Below, piece after piece: positions 26,821-35,356 of a DNA stretch of 64,000 nucleotides. The position numbers and the translations under genes were made by a program. Every line of letters begins with the position of its first letter. Position 1 is the stretch's first letter. Source of the DNA: Plantactinospora sp039889035 (GTDB lineage: Bacteria > Actinomycetota > Actinomycetes > Mycobacteriales > Micromonosporaceae); assembly GCA_039889035.1 (NCBI GenBank), contig JBDQQY010000023.1:62001-126000 (forward strand). Reading direction: 5' to 3'. Under the pieces are notes generated by a model, which was not told where the DNA came from, ran no database searches, and was given only the letters and a program-made list of their open reading frames with translations.

Positions 26821-28209
26821 ATGCCGACCCTGGAGATCCCGTTCGCGCCGTGGCGGTTCATGCTGGCCGTCGACGCCGTGAACTACGCCCTCGACGAGCA
26901 GGTCGGCTATCGGGCGCGCCGCCCGGGTGACGCGATCATCAACCTCTCCTCGGGGGTCAACCTCACCGAGCCGCCGTGGGAACTGGTCGACTTCGCGCTC
27001 GGTGCGGCCCGCGACCCGCTGTTCTGGCACGACTACGACGGGCCCGACGGCCACCTCGTCGGCCGGGCCGCCGTGGCGGCGTACGAGGCGACCCGGGCCG
27101 AGGTCCCGGTCGGGGTGGAGAACGTCCTGGTCACCGCAGGTGCCAGCGCGGCCCTCGCCCTCCTCGCCCGAGGGCTGCATCCCGGTGGTGGCATCGGGGC
27201 GCACGCCGTGCTGCCGGCACCGACGTTCCCGCTCGCCGGCGCCGCCCTCGCCGACGCGGGATTCCGGATCACCGAGGTGACGTCCGAGGAGCCGGACCGG
27301 TGGCTGCCGACCGTCGACGAGCTGACCGCCGCCACCACCGCCGACACCCGGGTGGTGTACGTCAACACGTTCAACAACCCGACCGGCGAGCGGTACGAGG
27401 AGGCCGAGCTGCGCAAGCTGGTCGGCTGGGCGCGAGAGCACCGGGTGACGGTGCTGCACGACACCGTCTCGTCCGACGTCGCCGCGGTCGGCGGGCTGCC
27501 GCACCTGCTGTCGATCGCCGCCGAGGAGGACTACGCCCGGGGCGTGGTCACCGTCGGCAGCCTGTCCAAGTCGCGGGCCGTACCCGGCTTCCGGATCGGC
27601 TGGATGATCGCCGACGCCGACCTGATCGCCCGGCTGGCCGGCTTCAACGAGCTGATCGCGCCCTCCTCGCCGGGGCTGGCCGCTCCCGCGCTGCTGATGG
27701 ACCGCATGCTGGCGGTGGCGGCGGACGGTGCCGGGGCCGCGCCGGACGCCCCCTGGGACCGCCTCGAGGAGCTGCTGCGGCCGTACCACGCCGTGTTGCC
27801 CGGGCTCCGGGGCTTCCTCGACCGGGCCGGAGCCCGGCTCGGCACGCCCGGCACCGCGAACGGACTCGCCGGGTGGCGGGACTCGCTGCGCAAGACCCTG
27901 GCCGGGAACGTGGCCTCGCTGGCCGGCTGGGGAGAAACGATCGTGGCTGCCCCGCCCTGGTGCGGGGACTTCAACACCTTCGTACGGCTTCCGGCCCTGG
28001 ACGGACGCGACGTCCTGGGCACGACCCACCGGCTGTTCCGCGAGTACGGCGTGCAGACCCTGCCCGGTCCGGCCTTCGGGCACTCCACCTCCTGGTGGCG
28101 CCGGCGCGGATACTTCCTCCGGCTCTCGTTCGCGCTTCCGCCCGACCGATGGCAGGAAGGGCTCGCCCGGCTCTCCGCCGCCTGCGAGAGGCTGTCCGCC
28201 GATGGCTAG
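26821..28209 (+). CDS. fold-type I PLP enzyme (aminotransferase class I/II family)
   Basis: This 462-residue protein is long for the family. NLSSGVNLTEPPWELV opens the fold. NTFNNPTGERY carries the Asn contacting PLP, HDTVSSDVAAVGG holds the cofactor Asp, GSLSKSRAVPGFRIGW supplies the Schiff-base Lys, and YFLRLSFALP supplies the carboxylate Arg. The usual Tyr of DEIYSD is replaced by Val/Ser, which hints at chemistry other than simple transamination, such as the capreomycidine synthase (VioD/OrfR) or MppP type of arginine modification. Next to a VioC-like hydroxylase this pairing is suggestive, not proof. Its 3' end overlaps the LanB-like gene by 8 bp. Confidence 0.85.
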   Translation: MPTLEIPFAPWRFMLAVDAVNYALDEQVGYRARRPGDAIINLSSGVNLTEPPWELVDFALGAARDPLFWHDYDGPDGHLVGRAAVAAYEATRAEVPVGVENVLVTAGASAALALLARGLHPGGGIGAHAVLPAPTFPLAGAALADAGFRITEVTSEEPDRWLPTVDELTAATTADTRVVYVNTFNNPTGERYEEAELRKLVGWAREHRVTVLHDTVSSDVAAVGGLPHLLSIAAEEDYARGVVTVGSLSKSRAVPGFRIGWMIADADLIARLAGFNELIAPSSPGLAAPALLMDRMLAVAADGAGAAPDAPWDRLEELLRPYHAVLPGLRGFLDRAGARLGTPGTANGLAGWRDSLRKTLAGNVASLAGWGETIVAAPPWCGDFNTFVRLPALDGRDVLGTTHRLFREYGVQTLPGPAFGHSTSWWRRRGYFLRLSFALPPDRWQEGLARLSAACERLSADG

Positions 28210-30682
28210 CCGGACCCCGTGGCAGCTCTTTCCGGTCGGGCTGCTGCGCTCGGCGGGGTTGCCGTTCGAGTGGCTCGACGACCTCGGGCAGGCGGAGCTG
28301 GAACCCCGGGCCGACGCGGCGGCGGGCAGCGCGGCGGAGCTGGGCCGGGTACGGGCCGAGGTGATCGCGGCGTTGAAGCGGGCGCACGCGGAGTGCGACC
28401 ACGAGCAGCGGCCGGCCCTGAACCGCACGCTCAAGGCCGTGATCCACTATCGACCCGTCCCGACCGTCCCGCCGGTCGCCGCCCGGGTCACGCACTGGTG
28501 GCACACCGCCCTGACGGCACACCACGCGGCCGAGGCCGCCCTGGCCGCGTCGCTCGGCACCGCCCTCGGCACCGAGCGCGAGCTGCTGCGGAAACGCGCG
28601 TACGACGAGGCTTTCCTCGAGGGCGTGCTGATGGCCAGCCCGCACGCCCACGACGAGCTGGTCCGGTCGGTGGAACGCGGCCGGATGAGCCCGCGGGTCG
28701 AGACCACCGCCTACCGGTACCTTCAGCGCTTCTGCGCCAAGGCCGAGACGACCGGGCATGTCGGACCGCTCAGCCTGGTACGGGTCGGCGACGCGTCCCC
28801 GACCGGTGCCGGGTCGGGCGTCCGTGCCGCGTACCGCGACCCGGTGCTGGGCGAACTCGCCTACTGGTGCCTGGGCGACGGCCGCCGGGGACGGCGCCGT
28901 ACCTCGATCAGCTTCTGGGCGGCGGAGGCACTGGCGGAGGCGGTGCTGAGCGATCCCGTCCTCGGGGTGCGCCTGCGCCGGCCGCGCCGGGTCATCGGCG
29001 TCGGGCAGACGGGGCTGAGCCGCGCCGAGCGGGCCGTGCTGGACCGCGCCGACGGCAGCCGGACCCTGGCCGGCATCGCGGCCGAGACCGGGCTGGGTGA
29101 GACCGTCGCGATCGCCACCGAACTCGCCGGACGCGGCCTCCTGCGACTCGACCGGCACCTCCGCGACCACACCGCCGATCCCGGGGCCGACCTGCGCGGA
29201 CTGCTCGCCGGAACGGCCGCCCCTCCGGCGGCCGAGGTGGCAGCCCTGCTCGACGACATAACCCGGTTCGCCGACCTCCGGTATCCGGGCCGGCCCGCCG
29301 CGCTGTCGGCGCTCGCCGACCGGTTCACCGCGCTGACCGGCCGGGCCGCCTGGCGCGGCGGCGGGCGCATCTCGGCCGACCGAGCGATCCTGTACGAGGA
29401 CGCCCTCGACAACGTCCGCGAACTGCGGATCGGCGGCGCCGGGGCAGGGCGACTGGCCGACCGGCTCGGCACCGTGCTGGACCTCCTCGCCTCGCTGGCG
29501 ATCGACGAGCGCGTCGCGGGGCAGCGGGAGCTGGACCAACTGCTGTGCGGGCGGAGCTGCGCCGACCTGCCCGCCACGGAGGTACGGCGGTGGTCCCCGT
29601 CCCTCCCGGCCGGCACGACCGAGCGGCTGGCCCGACTCGTCGACCCGGCGGTGGCGACGGTCCGGCTGACCCGTGCCGACCTGGAGGCCGCCGGGCTCAT
29701 CCGTACCGATCTCGACCGTTGGCCCCTCTTCGGCGCCGCCGACCTCATGCTCGTCGGCCAGCCCGCGGCCGGCCCGCGGGCACTCGGCGGCCGGGAACCG
29801 GTCGACGACGGTGCAGGGGCCGGCGACGGTGAGCCGCTCGACGGCTGTGCACGGGGCGGTGACGGTGAGCCGCTCGTCGTGCTGAGCGAACTGCACCACA
29901 TCTGGCCGCAGTTGGCCCGACCGGTGCGCGGCCTCTACTCCGACGAGCAACTCGGCGTACCACAGCTCGGGCGGTTGCTCGCCGAGCAGTTCGCCCCCGC
30001 CGTGCCGACGGTGCAGGAGATCCGGCGTGTACAGAAGGGGACCGACAACTCGCCGGCCGGGCACCGGCTGCTCTGCCTCGACACCGCGTCGCCAGCGCCG
30101 GACGCCGTACCCGTGGACGCCCTGCGGGTACGACGCTGGGCGAACGGGTTCATCGGCCTCCACGACCCGCACACCGGCCGGGACCTGTGGCTGCTGCCCG
30201 AGTACGACGACACCGACGTACCGGTCGGCGGGCTGGTGCGCTGCGCGACGCCCGCCCTCGAACTCCCGCGGATCAGCGTCGGCGAACATACCCCGCGCAT
30301 CGTGGTGGACGGGGTCGTGCTGCAACGCCGCCGCTGGGATCCGCGACCCGCCGACGTGCCGACGTTCGGCGGGCCGGAGCCGACCGCCCGGGACTGGCGC
30401 CGGCTGCACGACTGGCGGCGCCGGCTCAGCCTGCCCCGGCACGTCTTCTACCTGGTGGACGCCGAGGCCAAGCCGATGTTCCTGGACTTCGGGTCGGTGC
30501 TGTCGGTGCGCAGCTTCGTCCGCACCGTCGGTACGGCGACCGCCCTCACCCTGACCGAGATGCTTCCCGAGCCGTCGCGACTGTGGCTGAGTACCCCGGA
30601 CGGGACCCTGACGTCCGAGCTGCGAACGCTGTGGTGGCGGGCGGCCCGGGCACCCGTACCGGCCCGTCCGGAAGGAGGCTGA
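28202..30682 (+). CDS. LanB-like tRNA-dependent ligase without elimination domain (PEARL-like)
   Basis: This 826-residue protein matches the lantibiotic dehydratase N-terminal (glutamylation) domain. It has TPWQLFPVGLLRSAGLPFEW, RKRAYDEAFLEGVLMASP, YRYLQRFCAKAETTGHVGPL, WRGGGRISADRAILYEDALD and RRLSLPRHVFYLVDAEAKPM. It ends soon after RLWLSTPDG and has no room for the roughly 300-residue SpaB_C elimination domain. That architecture is the one seen in peptide aminoacyl-tRNA ligases (TglB, AmmB2 type), which add an amino acid to the C terminus of a carrier peptide, and in split dehydratases. A low-complexity DGEPLxG duplication lies near residue 540. The probable partner is the 42-47-residue peptide at 36697. 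Confidence 0.87.
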   Translation: MASRTPWQLFPVGLLRSAGLPFEWLDDLGQAELEPRADAAAGSAAELGRVRAEVIAALKRAHAECDHEQRPALNRTLKAVIHYRPVPTVPPVAARVTHWWHTALTAHHAAEAALAASLGTALGTERELLRKRAYDEAFLEGVLMASPHAHDELVRSVERGRMSPRVETTAYRYLQRFCAKAETTGHVGPLSLVRVGDASPTGAGSGVRAAYRDPVLGELAYWCLGDGRRGRRRTSISFWAAEALAEAVLSDPVLGVRLRRPRRVIGVGQTGLSRAERAVLDRADGSRTLAGIAAETGLGETVAIATELAGRGLLRLDRHLRDHTADPGADLRGLLAGTAAPPAAEVAALLDDITRFADLRYPGRPAALSALADRFTALTGRAAWRGGGRISADRAILYEDALDNVRELRIGGAGAGRLADRLGTVLDLLASLAIDERVAGQRELDQLLCGRSCADLPATEVRRWSPSLPAGTTERLARLVDPAVATVRLTRADLEAAGLIRTDLDRWPLFGAADLMLVGQPAAGPRALGGREPVDDGAGAGDGEPLDGCARGGDGEPLVVLSELHHIWPQLARPVRGLYSDEQLGVPQLGRLLAEQFAPAVPTVQEIRRVQKGTDNSPAGHRLLCLDTASPAPDAVPVDALRVRRWANGFIGLHDPHTGRDLWLLPEYDDTDVPVGGLVRCATPALELPRISVGEHTPRIVVDGVVLQRRRWDPRPADVPTFGGPEPTARDWRRLHDWRRRLSLPRHVFYLVDAEAKPMFLDFGSVLSVRSFVRTVGTATALTLTEMLPEPSRLWLSTPDGTLTSELRTLWWRAARAPVPARPEGG

Positions 30683-32056
30683 ATGCGGCTGCACACCGAG
30701 TTCGTCGCCCACCTCGACCGGCACCGGGACCGGGCGGCGGTCGCACTCCGTACGCTGGCCGGCGGGCTCGCCGCCGACCAGGTGATGCAGTGGTCGCCGC
30801 GGCTGCGGGCCCCGCTCGGTGCGGTGCCGCTGCTGCTGGACGCCGCAGACCACAGCGTCCTCGCCGAGCTGGGGCGGGTCGTCGGCGACCTGCTCCCCCG
30901 GCTGCCCCGGATGCTCTTCGGCGATCTCGACGGGGCATTGGACGCCTTCGGCGTACCGGCCGGGATGCGGCCGTTCATCCGTGCCGAGGTGCCCCGGGAG
31001 GTACCCGTGGCGCGGACCGACTTCCTGCTCGGCGACGAGGGCTGGCGGCTCCTTGAGATCAACAACGGTGCCTCGGTCGGTGGCCTGCTGGTGGGGGACT
31101 ACGACCGGCACGTGCGCGCCGAGCCGTTCCTCGCCGAGTTCCTGGACGCGCACCGGGCCGGCAACGTCGCGCCGGTCGACGTACTGGTCGCCGAGGTGCT
31201 GACCCGCTGCGCCGACCTGCCGGTCGAGGACCGGCCCCGGGTCGCGATCGTCGACTGGGCGGGGTACCTGGAGGACTTCCCCCTCGAGTACCCGCAGCTC
31301 GCCGCCAGGTACCGGGCCGGCGGCCTGGACCCGGTGGTGTGTGCGCAGACCGAGCTGCGGTACGCGAACGGGCGGCTGTGGCACGGGCGGCTTCCGGTGC
31401 ACGCGGTCCACCGGGACTTCGTCATCGAGGACCTGGCCGAAGACGCCGGGTCGGCCCACCAGATCCTCGCCGCGGCCGAGAACGGCGACGTCGTGCTGGT
31501 GTCCGGATTCCGCCACGAGTGGCTGGCGCACAAGGGTTCGTTCGCCATGCTGCACGAGGCCGCCGGCCGCGGCCTGCTCTCCGCGGCGGAACGGGACATG
31601 GTCGAGCGGTACGTCCCGCCGACCTGGATGCTCACCGGAGCCGGTTCGGAACACTGGCGATTCGCCGGGCTGGGCCGCGCCGATCCGCTGCCCCTCGCCC
31701 CGGAGGCGCTCGTCGTCAAGCCCTGCATCGGCAGCCTCGGCGCGGGCGTGGTGATCGGCGCGCTGCGGTCGGCCGAGGAGTTCCGGGCCGCGGTCCGGGA
31801 CGCGGCCACGGCGACGCCGTCCGTGCTCCAACGGCTGGTCTCACCGATGCCGGTGCCGTTCCCGTGGCTGCGGCCGGCCCGGCCCGCCGGCGAGGACGTC
31901 GTCATCGACATCGCCCAGACCCAACCGGGCCTGTTCACCGTGGCCGGCCGCCCGTCCGGGTGGTGGTGCCGGCTGCTGCCCGACTCGACGCCGGCCGTCG
32001 CGAACGCCCTGCACGGTGCGGCGCGCGGCAGTACCTGGTGCGAGGCGCCACGATGA
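30683..32056 (+). CDS. ATP-grasp-like / glutathionylspermidine-synthase-like protein
   Basis: The ATG at 30683 follows GGAGG. The 457-residue protein resembles circularly permuted ATP-grasp proteins: LLEINNGASVGG in the first half (Glu, Asn), VLVSGFRHEWLAHKGSFAML in the middle, YVPPTWML, then VVKPCIGSLGAGVVIG (a candidate ATP Lys and Gly-rich loop) and VVIDIAQTQPGLFTVAG. Such proteins ligate peptides or amines to carboxylates, sometimes within peptide-modifying clusters. The substrate is unknown. The stop overlaps the SbnA-like start (ATGA). Confidence 0.72.
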   Translation: MRLHTEFVAHLDRHRDRAAVALRTLAGGLAADQVMQWSPRLRAPLGAVPLLLDAADHSVLAELGRVVGDLLPRLPRMLFGDLDGALDAFGVPAGMRPFIRAEVPREVPVARTDFLLGDEGWRLLEINNGASVGGLLVGDYDRHVRAEPFLAEFLDAHRAGNVAPVDVLVAEVLTRCADLPVEDRPRVAIVDWAGYLEDFPLEYPQLAARYRAGGLDPVVCAQTELRYANGRLWHGRLPVHAVHRDFVIEDLAEDAGSAHQILAAAENGDVVLVSGFRHEWLAHKGSFAMLHEAAGRGLLSAAERDMVERYVPPTWMLTGAGSEHWRFAGLGRADPLPLAPEALVVKPCIGSLGAGVVIGALRSAEEFRAAVRDAATATPSVLQRLVSPMPVPFPWLRPARPAGEDVVIDIAQTQPGLFTVAGRPSGWWCRLLPDSTPAVANALHGAARGSTWCEAPR

Positions 32057-33036
32057 TCTACCAGGGTGTCCACGAGATCGTCACCGACGACATCTTCCTG
32101 CTGCTCCCCCGCTTCGCCGACCGGGCGGACGTCGAGCTGTACCTCAAGATCGAGGCGCTGAATCCGGCGGGCTCGATCAAGCTCAAGCCGGCGGTGTCCA
32201 TGATCGAGGACGCCGAACGCGACGGGCTCCTCGTCCCGGCGTCCCGGATCATCGAGTCCTCCTCCGGCAACCTCGGGACGGCACTCGCGATGGTCTGCGC
32301 GGCGAAGGGCTACCCGCTCACCATCGTGACGGACCTCAACGCCAACCGGGCCGCCGTGGACACGATGCGCTGCCTCGGCGCGACGGTCACCGTCATCGCC
32401 ACCCCCGACGTCGGCGGCGGGTTCCTACGCAGCCGGATCGCGCACATCCACCGGGCGCTCGCCGCCGACCCGAGCCTGGTCTGGCTCAACCAGTACGCGA
32501 ACCCGGCCAACCCGCGGGCGCACCGGACGCACACCGCGAGCAGCATCCACAAGGAGTTCGGCACCGTCGACGTCCTGTTCGTCGGCGCCGGCACCACCGG
32601 AACCCTGATCGGATGCGTGGACTACTTCCGCGAGCACAGCCCGCAGACCCGGATCGTCGCGGTGGACGCCGAGGGATCCGTCACCTTCGGCGCCCCGCCG
32701 GGCGTACGGCACCTTCCGGGACTGGGCACCAGCGTCCGGCCCGCGATCCTGCGCGACGACGGCGGTGACTACGACACCTGCCAGATCAGCGAGGTGGACA
32801 GCATCGCCACCTGTCGGGAGACTGCCCGGCGCTATGGCCTGCTGGTCGGCGCCTCCACCGGCAGCGTCCTCGCGGCCGTCCGCAGGCTGATCCCCACCAT
32901 CCCACCGGGCTCCCGGATCGTCGCGGTCAGCCCGGATCTCGGCGACCGGTACCTGGAGACGGTCTACAACGACCGGTGGACCACCTCCCGGTACCCGTCG
33001 TCCGGGCTGCCGCCGATCGGAGACATCCTTGCCTGA
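32053..33036 (+). CDS. fold-type II PLP synthase, SbnA/cysteine-synthase-like
   Basis: A 327-residue protein of CysK/SbnA type. LNPAGSIKLKPAVSMIEDAE contains the Schiff-base Lys, SSSGNLGTALAM binds the substrate carboxylate, GAGTTGTLIG is the PLP-phosphate loop and GASTGSVLAA closes the site. The CysK KDR motif is replaced by KLK, and the SbnA-like length suggests O-phosphoserine (or O-acetylserine) plus an amine donor giving a 2,3-diaminopropionate precursor. The SbnB partner is missing from the window, so the step could instead yield another beta-substituted alanine. Overlaps: 4 bp upstream, 8 bp downstream. Confidence 0.83.
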   Translation: MIYQGVHEIVTDDIFLLLPRFADRADVELYLKIEALNPAGSIKLKPAVSMIEDAERDGLLVPASRIIESSSGNLGTALAMVCAAKGYPLTIVTDLNANRAAVDTMRCLGATVTVIATPDVGGGFLRSRIAHIHRALAADPSLVWLNQYANPANPRAHRTHTASSIHKEFGTVDVLFVGAGTTGTLIGCVDYFREHSPQTRIVAVDAEGSVTFGAPPGVRHLPGLGTSVRPAILRDDGGDYDTCQISEVDSIATCRETARRYGLLVGASTGSVLAAVRRLIPTIPPGSRIVAVSPDLGDRYLETVYNDRWTTSRYPSSGLPPIGDILA

Positions 33037-34345
33037 GTGCCAGGTGGTGCCGACAACGGCGGCCGGGGACCGGCTGGACGGTGCCTACTGGCGGTACTGG
33101 GCCGCCACCACCTCGACCAACCTCGCCGACGGCATCCGGGCGGGCGCGTTTCCGCTGCTCGCGGCGGCGCTCACCGGAGAGCCCGTCGGGGTGGCCGCCG
33201 TCTTCGCCGCGCAGCACGCCGCGTGGCTGGCCTTCGGGCTCTACGCCGGGGTACTCACCGACCGCCATCCGCCGGCCCGGATCCTGCTGGTCGCCGACGT
33301 GTGCCGGGTGGCCGTGCTGGCGGTGCTGCTCGGCTGCGTCGCGATCGGGATGGCCACCATCGCGCTGCTGGTCGCCGTCGCCTTCGTGATCGGCACGGCC
33401 GAGACCTTCCGCGACACGGCGGCACCGAGCCTGCTGCCCCGGCTGGTCGGCGACCGGCTTCTCGAACGGGCGGCCGGCCGCCTGCTCAGCAGCGAGGTGC
33501 TCGGCAACGAGTTCCTGGGGCCGCTGCTGGGCGCGGCGCTGTTCGCGGTCGCGATGGCGCTACCCCTGGCCGCCGACGGCCTGGTGCTCGCCCTCGCCGT
33601 GACGCTGGTGCTTACCCTGCCCCGGAGCATCCGATCGGCGGCGGCGCCGGAGCGCGCCACGACAGTGCCGGCCGCGCCGGAGCCGGGGGTGCCGAACCCG
33701 GCGGTGGCTGGTTCGCGGCTGCGTACCCAGCTCGGGGTGGGGATCCGGTGGCTGGCCCGGCACCGGCAGCTCCGTACCGTCACCGCCTCAGGCGCCCTGC
33801 TCGCGTTCGCCGACGCGGCGTGGTGGGCGGTCCTGGTGGTCTTCGCGGCCGACGTCCTGCACCTCCCGCCGGCCGGGTACGGTCTGCTGCTCGCGGCCGG
33901 GGCGGCCGGCGGCGCCGGTGGGGGCCTGGCCGCCGAGCGGCTGGCCCGGTACGCCGGGCCGGTGCCGCTGCTGACCGGGGCAGTGCTCCTCGCCGGCCTG
34001 TCCGCGCTGGCGCTGGCCGTCGCGCCACCGCTGCCGTTCGTGCTTCCGTTGCTGGCGCTCAGCAGCGCCGGGTTCGCGGTGTGGAACGTGATCGCGTTCT
34101 CCACCCGGCAGCGCCGCACCCCGGCCCACCTGTTCGGCCGCGTCACCTCGGTGCACCGGGTGGCCCTGTGTGGCGGCTCGACGCTCGGTGCGCTGACCGG
34201 AGGTTGGGTCACCAGCGCGATCTCGTTGCCCGCGATGTTCGCCCTCGCCGGGGCCGTCACGGTCGTCGCCGCCGGAGTGCAGGCCAGCGCATGGCGTGCC
34301 GACACCGGTACCGGGTCCCCGTCGAGGGCCGGGCCGCCATGCTGA
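33029..34345 (+). CDS. MFS exporter
   Basis: This 438-residue protein has about twelve membrane helices. The first cytoplasmic loop GVLTDRHPPARILLVADVCR matches MFS motif A, and TSVHRVALCGGSTLGALTGG resembles the second-half counterpart. The TTG at 33029 overlaps the SbnA-like stop; a GTG a few codons later is an alternative. It is a multidrug/antibiotic-type efflux transporter embedded in the operon and is probably responsible for product export and part of self-resistance. The end overlaps the kinase start by 7 bp. Confidence 0.88.
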   Translation: MPECQVVPTTAAGDRLDGAYWRYWAATTSTNLADGIRAGAFPLLAAALTGEPVGVAAVFAAQHAAWLAFGLYAGVLTDRHPPARILLVADVCRVAVLAVLLGCVAIGMATIALLVAVAFVIGTAETFRDTAAPSLLPRLVGDRLLERAAGRLLSSEVLGNEFLGPLLGAALFAVAMALPLAADGLVLALAVTLVLTLPRSIRSAAAPERATTVPAAPEPGVPNPAVAGSRLRTQLGVGIRWLARHRQLRTVTASGALLAFADAAWWAVLVVFAADVLHLPPAGYGLLLAAGAAGGAGGGLAAERLARYAGPVPLLTGAVLLAGLSALALAVAPPLPFVLPLLALSSAGFAVWNVIAFSTRQRRTPAHLFGRVTSVHRVALCGGSTLGALTGGWVTSAISLPAMFALAGAVTVVAAGVQASAWRADTGTGSPSRAGPPC

Positions 34346-35337
34346 TCGACAACGATCCGGACCCGCTCCGGCGCATCCACCGGCCCGAGTTCCTGCCCGA
34401 CCTCGTGTCGTGGGCGGCGGCCCGCTGTGACCTCGGCCCGGTGTACCACCACCGCGTCTGCACGGTCGGCTACGACGACTGCAATCTCCTGGTGGAGACC
34501 GGGACCGGCCGGTACGTCTTCAAGATCTTCACGATCCATCGGCCGGAGCCCCTGACCACCCGGTACGTCGAGGTGATCCGTACCGCGCTCGCGGCCGGGG
34601 TGCAGCACCCCCGCCTCCACCCCACCGCCGGCGAGGCGCTGCTGTGCCACCCGCCGTCCGGCAACCGCCTGATCGTCATGGACCACCTGGACGGCGGCAC
34701 CTTCCTCGATCGCGACGGACATCCCAACGCCGACCAACTCGCCGACCTGATGGCGCAGGTGAGCCGCATCCATCGGATCCAGCGGGACTTCGCGCCGGTG
34801 CCGGACTGGTGGGCGGTGCACGAGATCAGCGCGCTCGCCCGCGAGATGCTGCCGCTGCTGCCGGCCGACGACCGGGTCCAGGTGGAGCGGGCCGTGGCGT
34901 CGTTCACCGAGGTCGACCGGGCCGTCCTGCCGCACGCGCTGGTGCACGGCGACCTCACCAAGGCCAACGTGCTGCCCACCTCGCCGCACCAGGTCGCGAT
35001 CCTCGACTTCGCCGTGGCCAACCGCTATCCGCGGGTGCACGAGCTGGCGATGGTCGCGGTCAACCTCATGCACGGCGACCCCCGGTCGCTCGGGGAGCGG
35101 GTCGACACCCTGCTCGGGATGTACCGCGCCGCGCCGCTCACTCCCGCCGAACACCACGCGCTGCCCCGGTACGTGCACGCGACCGCCGCGATGGAGTTGC
35201 TCGGTGCGGCCCGGGAGTGGGTGCTCAAGGGCAACCGCAGCGACGAGACCCGCTACCTGATCAGACTCGGGCGCGCCGGCCTGCGCGCGGCCCGCCGATA
35301 CGTGGAGAACGACGCCTCCGGCCGGAGGCGTCGGTGA
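34339..35337 (+). CDS. APH-family phosphotransferase
   Basis: A 332-residue aminoglycoside phosphotransferase/homoserine-kinase-like protein. YVFKIFTIHRPE holds the ATP-binding Lys, IVMDHLDGGTF is the hinge, LVHGDLTKANVLP gives the catalytic HxDxxxxN, and AILDFAVANRYPRVHELA carries the metal-binding Asp. By position after the exporter it could inactivate the product inside the producer (self-resistance) or phosphorylate a biosynthetic intermediate; I cannot distinguish these. The last codons form a 24-nt perfect palindrome. Confidence 0.85.
   Translation: MLIDNDPDPLRRIHRPEFLPDLVSWAAARCDLGPVYHHRVCTVGYDDCNLLVETGTGRYVFKIFTIHRPEPLTTRYVEVIRTALAAGVQHPRLHPTAGEALLCHPPSGNRLIVMDHLDGGTFLDRDGHPNADQLADLMAQVSRIHRIQRDFAPVPDWWAVHEISALAREMLPLLPADDRVQVERAVASFTEVDRAVLPHALVHGDLTKANVLPTSPHQVAILDFAVANRYPRVHELAMVAVNLMHGDPRSLGERVDTLLGMYRAAPLTPAEHHALPRYVHATAAMELLGAAREWVLKGNRSDETRYLIRLGRAGLRAARRYVENDASGRRRR
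35310..35333. promoter_or_regulatory. 24-nt perfect palindrome at the kinase 3' end
   Basis: CGACGCCTCCGG followed directly by CCGGAGGCGTCG (12+12) lies in the last codons of the kinase gene, ending 23 bp before the amidinotransferase ATG. It can form a strong RNA stem, so it could attenuate transcription into the downstream gene or stabilise the upstream message. Palindromic codon use by chance remains possible. Confidence 0.45.
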
Positions 35338-35356
35338 CCCGTCGAAAGGATCAGAG

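Noticed and set aside
28202..30682. Ordinary class I lanthipeptide cluster
   Set aside because: No LanC cyclase, no elimination domain, and the only candidate peptide has no Cys for thioether rings.
27971..31831. A 1286-codon open frame on the minus strand across the LanB-like and ATP-grasp genes
   Set aside because: It is the antisense shadow of high-GC coding sequence; composition is Gly/Arg/Gln-rich with no domain, and the plus-strand genes have clear motifs.
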